A stretch of 64,000 nt of DNA from an uncultured Shewanella sp. (GTDB lineage: Bacteria; Pseudomonadota; Gammaproteobacteria; Enterobacterales; Shewanellaceae), in assembly GCF_947501665.1 (NCBI RefSeq), contig NZ_CANMWS010000028.1, forward strand, positions 16,718 to 80,717, written 5' to 3'. Numbering within the stretch: position 1 is the first letter of the stretch; each line of letters begins with the position of its first letter. Under the pieces are notes generated by a model. The model was not told the DNA's origin. It worked only from the letters and a program-made list of their open reading frames with translations, and searched no databases. Made by a program: the position numbers and the translations under genes. This document shows, piece by piece, positions 43,853 to 52,818 of this stretch.

Positions 43853-46612
43853 TTATAAAGTACGTGCTATCTCAACCGTTTCGAACACTTCAATTTGATC
43901 GCCAACTTTGACGTCATTGTAGTTCTTAACACCGATACCACATTCCATTCCGTTACGGACTTCATTCACATCGTCTTTAAAACGACGTAATGATTCAAGC
44001 TCGCCTTCGTAGATAACAACATTATCACGTAGAACACGAATAGGCGCGCTGCGCTTAATCAGACCTTCGGTCACCATACAACCTGCGATGGCACCAATCT
44101 TAGGTGATTTAAAGACATCACGTACTTCAGCAAGGCCAATAATTTCTTGCTTAAATTCAGGGGACAACATGCCGCCCATGGCCGATCTGACTTCGTCAAT
44201 TAAGCTATAAATCACGCTGTAATAACGTAGATCAACACTTTCACTATCAACCACTTTACGTGCTTGTGCATCTGCACGAACGTTAAAGCCAACCATAATG
44301 GCATTGGAAGCCGCTGCTAATGTTGCATCCGTTTCAGTCAGTCCACCGACGCCACGAGCAATAATATTCACTTTGACTTCGTCAGTAGATAGTTTGTTCA
44401 ATGAATCAGCAATAGCTTCAAGTGAACCTTGAACATCAGCTTTAAGGACAAGATTTAACTCTTGGACTTCGCCTTCAACCATGTTTGCAAACATGTTTTC
44501 AAGTTTCGATTTTTGTTGACGAGCCAATTTCACGTCGCGGAATTTACCTTGACGATAAAGTGCCACTTCACGCGCTTTACGCTCATCACGTACAACCGTT
44601 GCTTCATCACCGGCTGAAGGCACACCTGACAAGCCTAAAATCTCAACAGGAATTGAAGGGCCAGCTGTTTTAATGGCACGACCATTTTCATCACGCATCG
44701 CACGAACTTTACCGTACTCTAATCCACAAAGAACGATATCACCCTGGTTTAGCGTTCCTTCTTGTACTAGTACTGTAGCAACAGGGCCACGGCCTTTATC
44801 CAGTTTAGACTCAACAACCACACCCGCTGCCATGCCTTCTTTAACCGCAGTCAATTCCATCACTTCAGCTTGAAGTAGAATACCTTCAAGTAGCTCATCA
44901 ACGCCAGCGCCCGTCTTAGCAGAAACGTAGGCAAACATGTTGTCTCCGCCCCACTCTTCTGACATGACTTCGTGTTGTGCTAGTTCTGTTTTAACACGAT
45001 CAATATCTGCAGCTTCTTTATCCATCTTGTTCACAGCAACAATTAACGGTACACCGCCCGCTTTTGCATGCTGAATCGCTTCGATAGTTTGTGGCATCAC
45101 ACCATCATCTGCTGCAACCACTAAGATAACAATATCGGTGGCTTTTGCACCACGAGCACGCATCGCAGTAAACGCGGCGTGACCTGGAGTATCAAGGAAA
45201 GTGATCATGCCATTATCAGTTTCAACGTGATACGCACCGATATGCTGGGTAATCCCACCCGCTTCACCAGAAGCCACTTTCGCACGACGAATATAATCCA
45301 GTAATGATGTTTTACCATGATCGACGTGACCCATAATAGTCACAACTGGTGCACGCGTCTCAGCTTGAATATTACCATCACGATCTGCCAACACTTGATG
45401 TTCTAACTCATTTTCACGAGTTAAGATCACTTTATGGCCCATTTCTTCAGCCACAAGTTGCGCCGTTTCTTGATCCAAGACTTGGTTAATGGTGACCATA
45501 GAGCCCATCTTCATCATTTGCTTGATGATTTCAGTAGCTTTAATCGACATTTTTGATGCAAGTTCTGATACAGAAACCGTTTCACCAATGCTCACATCGG
45601 TTTTAACTGCAGCAACAGGTTTAGTAAACGCGTGATCCATTGACTCTGGCGCATTACGCATATTGTTACGCGAGTTACGTGAATTACGTGAATTACGATC
45701 GCGACGATTGTCTTTTCCGCCACGCTTATTCTTACCACTAGGCTTGTTGCCACTATTGGCATTGTCGTTACTATTTGCAGCTGCATTAGACGCTGGTTTA
45801 CGTGGACGACGGCCGCGTTTTTCAGCATTCATATCTGCTCGGTCTTCAGCTTCACGCGCTTCTGAAGAGGTCGTCACGTGATGATCAGCACTTTGCTCTG
45901 ATTCTTTACGCGCTTTTTCTTCTTCAGCCCAACGCTTTGCATTTTCTTCTGCAAGACGGCGTGCCTCTTCAGTAGCCTTTAATGCTTTAGCTTCAGCTTC
46001 TGCTTTAGCCACTTCATCTTTCGCTGCTTGTAATCTATCTGCTTCTGCTTTTTCCGCTGTTTCTTCAGCACTTTGTTGTACTTGCACTGTATCCTGCTTA
46101 GCCGAGTTGACTTTTACTTCTTCTTTTTTAGCTTTAGCCTTCGCTGCCGCCGCTGCTTGTTCTTTTGCTGCTTTCTCAGCAGCTTTCGCTTCTGCCGCCT
46201 TTGCGTCTGCAGCAGCTTTTTCTTTTGCTTTTGCTTTTGCTTCTGCTTCTGCCGCCGCTTTCGCTTCTGCCGCTAATTTAGCTTCTTCTTCCGCTTTTGC
46301 CGCTGCTTCTTGTGCTTCATCGCGTTTCACAAAAGTGCGTTTCTTACGGACTTCAACTTTAACGTCTTTAGATTGCCCACCACTGCCCGCAACGCTCAGT
46401 GTTGATACAGACTTACGTTGTAAAGTCATTTTAGTGGGGCTAGTATCACCGCCATGTTGCTTTTTCAGAAAATCAAGCAGCTGCTGTTTTTCCGCTTCAG
46501 ACACAGTGTCTGTATGTACTTTGCTAATACCAGCCTGAGAAAACTGTTCGACAAGTCGATCAGTACTTTTCCCTACTTCTTTGGCTAGCTTCTCTACTGT
46601 CATATCTGCCAT
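43853..46612 (-). CDS. infB: Translation initiation factor IF-2
   Basis: GTPase that brings fMet-tRNA to the 30S subunit. 919 residues from ATG 46612, with GGGGAG about 9 nt upstream; 16 earlier codons are rejected. N-terminal IF2N module (MTVEKLAKEV), a long A/K/E-rich linker, an RNS/NDN-rich basic stretch (RNSRNSRNN), a second IF2N, then the G domain: GHVDHGKTSLLD, DTPGHAAF, NKMDKE, followed by domains II-IV. The low-complexity linker explains long antisense open frames at 46073-46538, which are not genes. Confidence 0.98.
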   Translation of the reverse strand: MADMTVEKLAKEVGKSTDRLVEQFSQAGISKVHTDTVSEAEKQQLLDFLKKQHGGDTSPTKMTLQRKSVSTLSVAGSGGQSKDVKVEVRKKRTFVKRDEAQEAAAKAEEEAKLAAEAKAAAEAEAKAKAKEKAAADAKAAEAKAAEKAAKEQAAAAAKAKAKKEEVKVNSAKQDTVQVQQSAEETAEKAEADRLQAAKDEVAKAEAEAKALKATEEARRLAEENAKRWAEEEKARKESEQSADHHVTTSSEAREAEDRADMNAEKRGRRPRKPASNAAANSNDNANSGNKPSGKNKRGGKDNRRDRNSRNSRNSRNNMRNAPESMDHAFTKPVAAVKTDVSIGETVSVSELASKMSIKATEIIKQMMKMGSMVTINQVLDQETAQLVAEEMGHKVILTRENELEHQVLADRDGNIQAETRAPVVTIMGHVDHGKTSLLDYIRRAKVASGEAGGITQHIGAYHVETDNGMITFLDTPGHAAFTAMRARGAKATDIVILVVAADDGVMPQTIEAIQHAKAGGVPLIVAVNKMDKEAADIDRVKTELAQHEVMSEEWGGDNMFAYVSAKTGAGVDELLEGILLQAEVMELTAVKEGMAAGVVVESKLDKGRGPVATVLVQEGTLNQGDIVLCGLEYGKVRAMRDENGRAIKTAGPSIPVEILGLSGVPSAGDEATVVRDERKAREVALYRQGKFRDVKLARQQKSKLENMFANMVEGEVQELNLVLKADVQGSLEAIADSLNKLSTDEVKVNIIARGVGGLTETDATLAAASNAIMVGFNVRADAQARKVVDSESVDLRYYSVIYSLIDEVRSAMGGMLSPEFKQEIIGLAEVRDVFKSPKIGAIAGCMVTEGLIKRSAPIRVLRDNVVIYEGELESLRRFKDDVNEVRNGMECGIGVKNYNDVKVGDQIEVFETVEIARTL

Positions 46613-46638
46613 CTGTAAACTCCCCTCTGTTGATCGAC

Positions 46639-48138
46639 TTATGCATCTTCGCCAAACCAACAGATATTACGGGCAGCCATGATCAGCTCACCAGCTTTTT
46701 CTTCTGTCAATTCTTCAATTTCGATCAAATCGTCAATGCCTTGTTCGGCTAAATCTTCAAGCGTAACGACGCCTTTACTCGCCAATACGAATGCTAAATG
46801 TCTTTCTAAACCGTCTAACGCTAATAAATCTTCACTTGGCTGCGCGCCATCTAGTGCTTCTTCAGTCGCAAGGGCTCGAGTCGAAATCGCCGCCTTGGCT
46901 CTTTCTCTTAAAGATTCAACAATATCTTCATCAAATCCATCTATCTCTAGCAACTCGTTAACTGGCACATAAGTGATTTCTTCTAATGAAGTAAACCCTT
47001 CATCTGCTAAGACTTGCGCAAAATCTTCATCCACATCCAATGCAGACACAAATAAGTTAATGATTTTTGCACTTTCTGCTTGATGCTTAGCCTTCATGTC
47101 GTCAACGGTCATCACGTTAAGCACCCAACCTGTTAGTTGTGTCGCTAAACGTACATTTTGTCCATTACGACCAATCGCTTGCGCTAAACTGTCTGCTTCT
47201 ACTGCAATATCCATAGAGTTATTATCTTCATCGACAATAATGGAAGCAACATCGGCAGGTGCCATCGCGTTAATCACAAACTGAGCTGGATTATCATCCC
47301 AAAGAATAATATCTACACGCTCACCACCAAGCTCATTCGATACCGCTTGAACCCTTGCGCCACGCATACCCACACAGGCGCCAATAGGATCAATTCTCTT
47401 ATCGTTTGACTTAACTGCGATTTTAGCACGTGATCCCGCATCACGAGCCGCCCCCATGATCTGAATAAGCTCATCAGCAATTTCAGGCACTTCAACACGA
47501 AATAGTTCAATAAGCATTTCTGGCTTAGTACGGGTCAAAAATAACTGTGCACCACGAGCTTCAGGGCGAACAGAGTAAAGCAATGAGCGCACTCTGTCAC
47601 CAGGACGGAAAGATTCACGTGAAATCAAATCTTCTTTAAACAATACGCCATCAGCATTATTGCCTAAATCGACAACAACGCTTTCACGGTTACTCTTTTT
47701 AACAACACCGACAACCAATTCGCCTTCTTTATCACGAAATTGATCCACCACTTGTGCACGTTCTGCTTCACGGACTTTTTGAACAATAACTTGCTTCGCC
47801 GTTTGTGTGGTGATGCGGTCAAAAGCCACCGACTCAATTTCATCTTCGATGTAAGCACCCAGTTCAATACCAGGCTCTTCGAATTGTGCCGCTTCAAATG
47901 TAATTTCACGAAACGGATTTTCTAATGCTTCGCCTTCATCTTCGACAACCATCCAACGGCGGAAAGTCTCATATCCACCCGTTTTACGATCGATTGCAAC
48001 ACGCACTTCAATGTCGCCTTCATATTTTTTCTTAGTTGCTGTGGCAAGGGCAATTTCCAACGCTTCAAAAATCTTTTCGCGAGGAACACCCTTCTCATTT
48101 GAAACCGCCTCAGCGACTAGCAGAATTTCTTTATTCAT
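46639..48138 (-). CDS. nusA: Transcription termination/antitermination protein NusA
   Basis: RNA-polymerase-associated elongation factor. 499 residues from ATG 48138 (MNKEILLVAEAV), with GAGG 7 nt upstream. Domains: N-terminal NusA_N, S1 (VVGVVKKSNRESVVVDLGNNADGVLFKEDLI), two KH domains (GACVGMRGARVQAVSNELGGERVDI; AIGRNGQNVRLA), and two acidic C-terminal repeats. It is 26 nt upstream of infB and 26 nt after rimP. Confidence 0.98.
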   Translation of the reverse strand: MNKEILLVAEAVSNEKGVPREKIFEALEIALATATKKKYEGDIEVRVAIDRKTGGYETFRRWMVVEDEGEALENPFREITFEAAQFEEPGIELGAYIEDEIESVAFDRITTQTAKQVIVQKVREAERAQVVDQFRDKEGELVVGVVKKSNRESVVVDLGNNADGVLFKEDLISRESFRPGDRVRSLLYSVRPEARGAQLFLTRTKPEMLIELFRVEVPEIADELIQIMGAARDAGSRAKIAVKSNDKRIDPIGACVGMRGARVQAVSNELGGERVDIILWDDNPAQFVINAMAPADVASIIVDEDNNSMDIAVEADSLAQAIGRNGQNVRLATQLTGWVLNVMTVDDMKAKHQAESAKIINLFVSALDVDEDFAQVLADEGFTSLEEITYVPVNELLEIDGFDEDIVESLRERAKAAISTRALATEEALDGAQPSEDLLALDGLERHLAFVLASKGVVTLEDLAEQGIDDLIEIEELTEEKAGELIMAARNICWFGEDA

Positions 48139-48164
48139 CCTCTTGCCTCGTTCACCTGAATCCA

Positions 48165-48620
48165 TCAAAACTTAACGATTAGATTGCTCTTACGGATATT
48201 ATCCAGAGCAACTATCAGTTCTTTACCGTCTACCATCAAAGAAAGCATTTGGCCTTCAATGCCAGTAATGGTGCCTTTTAAATTACGACTGCCAGCCACA
48301 GGCATGGTCACTTGTACTTTTACTGTCTCCCCTAAATAAGCTTCATATTGCTTGGCATTAAACAAAGGACGTTCAACACCAGGAGAAGAGACTTCTAATG
48401 TATACTCTGTTGAAATTGGATCTTCTACATCTAATACGGCACTGACTTGACGACTGACATCGGCACAGTCATCAACAAAGATACCTTTTTCATTGTCTAT
48501 ATAAAGGCGCACAACGGAATGTTTGCCTGCTTGGATATATTCTATCCCCCAAAGCTCATGCCCTAATGCTTCAACTGGCGCTGTCAGCATTTGTTCCAGT
48601 TTGCGTTCTAATGTAGCCAA
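48165..48620 (-). CDS. rimP: Ribosome maturation factor RimP
   Basis: Needed for early 30S assembly. The longest frame gives 191 residues, but the family is about 150 long and begins MATLE. A TTG at 48620 with GGGGG 6-7 nt upstream gives exactly that (MATLERKLEQMLTAPVEALGHELWG) and 151 residues, so it is chosen. Family motifs VSRQVSAVLDVEDPISTEYTLEVSSPGVERPLF and ALDNIRKSNLIVKF are intact. A hairpin with a long T-run ends a few bases before the ribosome-binding site, suggesting partial attenuation after the upstream tRNA. Confidence 0.95.
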   Translation of the reverse strand: MATLERKLEQMLTAPVEALGHELWGIEYIQAGKHSVVRLYIDNEKGIFVDDCADVSRQVSAVLDVEDPISTEYTLEVSSPGVERPLFNAKQYEAYLGETVKVQVTMPVAGSRNLKGTITGIEGQMLSLMVDGKELIVALDNIRKSNLIVKF

Positions 48621-48644
48621 GGTTACCCCCAGAAAAACAAAAAA

Positions 48645-48657
48645 GGGCTTAAAGCCC
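48645..48657 (-). terminator. Small hairpin with T-run just before rimP
   Basis: GGGCT/AGCCC around a 3-nt loop, followed on the minus strand by TTTTTTGTTTTT, ending at the rimP ribosome-binding site. It is the second terminator-like element between tRNA-fMet and rimP. Confidence 0.55.
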
Positions 48658-48706
48658 CAGTACAACCCCACGAATGCGGCAATTTGATAAGTCACAGATA
48701 ACAAAA

Positions 48707-48726
48707 AACCCCGTAATGACGAGGTT
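48707..48726 (-). terminator. Terminator downstream of tRNA-fMet
   Basis: On the minus strand AACCTCGT-CATT-ACGGGGTT forms an 8-bp stem with one G-U pair followed by T5. It lies 63 nt after the tRNA 3' end. Confidence 0.65.
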
Positions 48727-48788
48727 AACATGTATATCACCTGTAACAGTCTAAGTGAAATAACCCATAATAGTTATCACTTAAAAAC

Positions 48789-48865
<77 letters not shown>

Positions 48866-48971
48866 TTAACTGATGCAAGTATATTGATAAACATTGATAC
48901 TTGCAATAATAAAGCTCAATTCTTTTTCACTTTATTAAAATTTGATTTTATTACCAATAAAATCCTAACTT

Positions 48972-49058
48972 TGGTGCCGAGAGCGGGACTTGAACCCGCA
49001 CGACCGTTAAGTCACAGCCACCTCAAGGCTGCGCGTCTACCAATTTCGCCACCTCGGC
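48972..49058 (-). tRNA. leuU: tRNA-Leu (GAG)
   Basis: 87 nt with encoded CCA and the long variable arm of a class II tRNA. The anticodon arm CAGCCTTGAGGTGGCTG gives GAG (49022-49024). It begins 10 nt after the secG stop, so it is co-transcribed with secG, as in E. coli. Confidence 0.96.
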
Positions 49059-49068
49059 GACACCTGGT

Positions 49069-49419
49069 TTAATCAGGAATACTTGTATTGTTTTCAGTAT
49101 TCTCTGAATTATCGGTTTTCTGTTGCACTTGCTCAGTAGCTGGAGCAACATCTTTACCTAAATCATTCCACTCATCAGCTGCTTTAGTATGATTGGCGCT
49201 TAAATTACCAATCGTTAAACTTAAAGCAAAAAATGCAATGGCTAAAACTGCGGTCGAACGAGTTAAAAAGTTACCCGAACCTGATGACCCAAATAAAGTG
49301 GCAGAAGCACCGGCGCCAAATGAGGCTCCCATATCTGCACCTTTTCCTTGCTGAATAAGAATTAGGCCAATTAATCCTAATGCTACCAACAAGTAAACTA
49401 CCATTAAAACTTCATACAT
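49069..49419 (-). CDS. secG: Preprotein translocase subunit SecG
   Basis: Accessory subunit of the SecYEG channel. 116 residues, two membrane helices (LMVVYLLVALGLIGLILIQQG; STAVLAIAFFALSLTIG) flanking the conserved GADMGASFGAGASATLFGSSGSGNF loop. Hydrophilic N/T/E-rich tail. Starts one base after the tpiA stop region, so coupled to tpiA. Confidence 0.97.
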   Translation of the reverse strand: MYEVLMVVYLLVALGLIGLILIQQGKGADMGASFGAGASATLFGSSGSGNFLTRSTAVLAIAFFALSLTIGNLSANHTKAADEWNDLGKDVAPATEQVQQKTDNSENTENNTSIPD

Positions 49420-49420
49420 A

Positions 49421-50203
49421 TTACACGCTCATCGCTATTGTACATAAACTGAGAAAATCAGTAGGTTTAAGGCTTACACCGCCAATTAAACCACCGTCTA
49501 CATCAGGTTGAGCAAATAAATCTGCTGCGTTACTCGGTGTTACGCTACCACCGTACAATATCCTAATGTTCTCTCCTATTGATGGAGATCCTTCTAGCAG
49601 ACGCTTGCGAATAAACGCATGCACTTCTTGTGCCTGCTCTGGCGTAGCGCTGTTACCACTGCCGATAGCCCAAAGAGGTTCATAAGCAATAACGGCTTGG
49701 TCAAAAGCATGAATACCATTTCTCTTGATAATGGTATCGATTTCATTGCCAATGACACTGAATGTTTGATTTGCTTCTCGCTCTGAGGCTGACTCCCCAA
49801 TACATAAGATAGGGATCAAACCTTGTTTTTTTGCAGCAGCAAATTTTTCTGCTATCACATGACTGCTTTCGCCAAAATGACTGCGTCTTTCGGAGTGGCC
49901 AATAATAACATACTGACATCCTAAATCTTTTAGCATTGAAGCTGATACTTCACCAGTATAGGCACCTTTGTCAAACTCGCTGACCGATTGTGCACCTAAT
50001 GCTATAACACTCGATTTAAAATCGAGATCAGAGTTATCAAATTCTTGCTTTACGCTTCCAAGGTAAACTGTCGGCGGGCACAATACAACTTCTGGACTTT
50101 GTGCAGACAACTGCTTATTAAACTCATTAAATAAATCGCTAGCCAAATTGGCATCACCATTCATTTTCCAGTTACCAGCAACCATCGGACGTCTTTGTGT
50201 CAT
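49421..50203 (-). CDS. tpiA: Triosephosphate isomerase
   Basis: Interconverts dihydroxyacetone phosphate and glyceraldehyde-3-phosphate. 260 residues from ATG 50203, with GGAG 6 nt upstream; an ATG at 50209 abuts the GGAG and is rejected. Active-site residues: NWKMNG (Lys), IIGHSERR (His), AYEPLWAIGSG (Glu), and the phosphate loops ILYGGSV and GGLIGGVSL. Confidence 0.97.
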   Translation of the reverse strand: MTQRRPMVAGNWKMNGDANLASDLFNEFNKQLSAQSPEVVLCPPTVYLGSVKQEFDNSDLDFKSSVIALGAQSVSEFDKGAYTGEVSASMLKDLGCQYVIIGHSERRSHFGESSHVIAEKFAAAKKQGLIPILCIGESASEREANQTFSVIGNEIDTIIKRNGIHAFDQAVIAYEPLWAIGSGNSATPEQAQEVHAFIRKRLLEGSPSIGENIRILYGGSVTPSNAADLFAQPDVDGGLIGGVSLKPTDFLSLCTIAMSV

Positions 50204-50378
50204 CACCATCTCCTCTGAAAGCGGCGTGAATAATAGCGAACCCCTCGCTAAGTTACAATAGCTAAAAGCAATATTTTTGGTTAAATAAGCTTGTACGTCT
50301 ACTTTTTATGCGAAGCGGGTTTCAATCGATATCGCCACCCGCTCAATTGTCTTATATCACATATTGATAAAAATAAAA

Positions 50379-51710
50379 TCAGACTAAACTTCTTACCGCT
50401 TCTGCGATAAAGTGAGCATGTTCCATCACTTTGCCTTTTTCATCACCTTCAACCATGACTCTAAGTAACGGCTCTGTTCCTGACTTTCTGAGTAAAACGC
50501 GCCCACGAGCACCCAACTGGGTTTCAACAGCTTCTTTTGCCGCCAACACTTGATGCGATGCAAGGGGATCGTTCTCACCTTCAAAACGGACATTAACAAG
50601 CACTTGAGGTAACATACTCATTTTCGCCGTTAAGGCTTCAAGACTCTTACCGCTGCGCTGCATCGCAGCCAGCACTAAAATCCCTGCAACAATCCCATCC
50701 CCTGTTGTACCGTGATCTAAATTCAGAATATGACCGGAATTCTCTCCCCCAATACGCCAATCATGCTCTTTGAGTAATTCCATCACATAGCGATCGCCCA
50801 CTTTAGAGCGCGCAAAAGGAATACTGAGTTCTTTGAGCGCCAATTCTAGCCCGAGATTAGACATTAAGGTGCCTACCACGCCTCCTTTTAATACTCCACG
50901 CGACTTTGCATCACTGGCAAGAATATAAAGGATTTCATCTCCGTCAATGACGCGGCCTTTCCTATCAACCATCATAATGCGATCGCCATCACCGTCAATA
51001 GCAATACCTAAATCCGCATGCTCAGCTATAACCGTTTCACAGATTTTTCCCATGGAGGTGGCGCCCACTTCATGGTTAATGTTCAATCCATCAGGCTTAT
51101 CACCAATGGCGATGACTTCAGCCCCTAATTCTCTAAACACATTCGGCGCAATATGGTAAGTGGCACCATGGGCGCAATCAACCACAATTTTAAGCCCTTC
51201 TAGGGTATGTTCAGCGGGAAAATGCCCTTTACAATATTCAATATACCGTCCAGCCGCATCATCGATACGAGACACTTTCCCCAATAAATGTGATTCTACG
51301 CACTCAAGTGGTTTATCAAGCTCTGCTTCAATCGCCAATTCAACCGCATCATCCAATTTACTGCCGTCACTTGAAAAAAACTTAATGCCATTGTCATAAT
51401 AAGGGTTATGGGAAGCACTGATCACAACCCCCGCTTCAGCGCGAAATGTTCGAGTCAAATATGCAATGGCCGGTGTCGGCATTGGACCAACCAACATGAC
51501 ACTTAGCCCCGCAGCACTTAACCCCGCTTCCATCGCAGACTCAAATAAATAACCTGAAATACGCGTATCTTTACCAATAATGACTTTTTTTGTACCAGCA
51601 CGAGACAAGACGCGACCCGCTGCCCATCCCAATTTTAACGCTAGCTCAGGGGTCATTTTTCCTGCCCCAACCTTGCCACGAATACCATCCGTACCAAAAA
51701 ATTTTCTCAC
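50379..51710 (-). CDS. glmM: Phosphoglucosamine mutase
   Basis: Makes glucosamine-1-phosphate for UDP-GlcNAc and hence for cell wall, LPS and here also sialic acid. 443 residues from a GTG at 51710 with GGAG 6 nt upstream (MRKFFGTDGIRGKVG); the ATG at 51722 overlaps that ribosome site. Phosphohexomutase motifs: VISASHNPYYDNGIKFF with the phosphoserine, DGDGDRIMMVD, GGENSGH and LRKSGTEPLLRVM. Follows folP as in E. coli. A weak GCGGGT/ACCCGC hairpin (50315-50342) lies downstream. Confidence 0.96.
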   Translation of the reverse strand: MRKFFGTDGIRGKVGAGKMTPELALKLGWAAGRVLSRAGTKKVIIGKDTRISGYLFESAMEAGLSAAGLSVMLVGPMPTPAIAYLTRTFRAEAGVVISASHNPYYDNGIKFFSSDGSKLDDAVELAIEAELDKPLECVESHLLGKVSRIDDAAGRYIEYCKGHFPAEHTLEGLKIVVDCAHGATYHIAPNVFRELGAEVIAIGDKPDGLNINHEVGATSMGKICETVIAEHADLGIAIDGDGDRIMMVDRKGRVIDGDEILYILASDAKSRGVLKGGVVGTLMSNLGLELALKELSIPFARSKVGDRYVMELLKEHDWRIGGENSGHILNLDHGTTGDGIVAGILVLAAMQRSGKSLEALTAKMSMLPQVLVNVRFEGENDPLASHQVLAAKEAVETQLGARGRVLLRKSGTEPLLRVMVEGDEKGKVMEHAHFIAEAVRSLV

Positions 51711-51857
51711 GTTTATCTCCATTACTAGACCTCATTTATTGAAGCCCATTTTAATCTATCAATTATTGAAATTAATGAGTCAGCCAAGATCCTTATTAAC
51801 TATGATACTTCGTACAACAAAAATAAAATGTTATCTCGATCATCAATTTAAGCTTAC

Positions 51858-52703
51858 TTATGTCTTAAGCTTAAACTGCTGACTCTCATTGAATACTGTT
51901 AATACATCTTGCATCTCTAAGACATCATGAACGCGTAAAATATGGGCGCCCGCTTGAGCTGCCAGTAAGTTTCCAGCAAGACTTGCCGATAATCTATTTG
52001 ACACATCTCGGCCAAGAAGGTGGCCGAACATGCTTTTACGGGATAAGCCGATTAATAAAGGCAAACCTAATACATGAAATTCTGATAATCGCCCCAATAA
52101 CTCGAAATTATGCCCTAAGCTTTTACCAAAACCAAATCCAGGATCAAGAATAATATTCTCACGTTTGATCCCCGCAGACAAACACGCTTGAATTCTTGCT
52201 TCGAAGAAATGAGTCACTTCCTGAATAACATCATGATAGTTAGGTGAAAGTTGCATATTTTTCGGTTCACCTTGCATGTGCATTAAACAGACGGGTACCT
52301 GCAGATGTGCCGCCACTTCCAGTGCTCCTGGTGCTTGCAACGCTCTAACGTCATTAATCATATCTGCGCCAGCGGCAATGGCTTGCTTCATCACATCAGG
52401 TTTACTGGTATCAATCGATACCCACACTTTTTTGTGCTTGTGACTGATATACTCAATGATAGGGATCACTCGTGCTAGCTCTTCGTGCAAACTCACTTCA
52501 TTCGCACCCGGACGAGTAGATTCACCACCAATATCAATAATGTTGGCACCTTCACTGATTAATTTATCCGCCTGCTGGCATGCATTTTTAAAGTGAGAAA
52601 AATGCCCTCCATCGGAAAAAGAATCCGGAGTAACATTCACTATTCCCATCACTGAAGGGGACGTTAAGCTTAATACTTTTTGTTTATTTTGTAATTTAAA
52701 CAC
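51858..52703 (-). CDS. folP: Dihydropteroate synthase
   Basis: Condenses p-aminobenzoate with the pterin pyrophosphate in folate synthesis. 281 residues from GTG 52703 (AAGGA about 11 nt upstream); a TTG at 52706 is an alternative and no ATG is available. TIM-barrel motifs: MGIVNVTPDSFSDGG, GGESTRPGA, ADMINDVRAL, LMHMQGEPKNMQ, LDPGFGFGKS, IGLSRKSMFG and RVHDV. It follows the ftsH terminator, so transcription may be re-initiated here. Confidence 0.96.
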   Translation of the reverse strand: MFKLQNKQKVLSLTSPSVMGIVNVTPDSFSDGGHFSHFKNACQQADKLISEGANIIDIGGESTRPGANEVSLHEELARVIPIIEYISHKHKKVWVSIDTSKPDVMKQAIAAGADMINDVRALQAPGALEVAAHLQVPVCLMHMQGEPKNMQLSPNYHDVIQEVTHFFEARIQACLSAGIKRENIILDPGFGFGKSLGHNFELLGRLSEFHVLGLPLLIGLSRKSMFGHLLGRDVSNRLSASLAGNLLAAQAGAHILRVHDVLEMQDVLTVFNESQQFKLKT

Positions 52704-52743
52704 CAAACTCTTCCTTCAAACTGCACATGATAGCTATAAACAA

Positions 52744-52766
52744 GAAAACCCCATAATGGGGTTTTC
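52744..52766 (-). terminator. Rho-independent terminator of ftsH
   Basis: GAAAACCCC and GGGGTTTTC form a 9-bp stem with a 5-nt loop, 52 nt beyond the ftsH stop and 40 nt before the folP start. Confidence 0.82.
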
Positions 52767-52818
52767 TTTTATTTGGATGACACGCCTAAATTTAAATCAC
52801 TAGGCTATCAATCACTCA

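Noticed and set aside
46073..46538. Long plus-strand frames antisense to infB, one 143 codons
   Set aside because: They are shadows of the A/K/E-rich IF-2 linker, giving Phe/Ala/Ser/Cys-rich low-complexity products.
48621..48740. 40-residue N-terminal extension of RimP with a hydrophobic segment
   Set aside because: It would span a terminator hairpin, and the family begins at the TTG with a strong ribosome-binding site.
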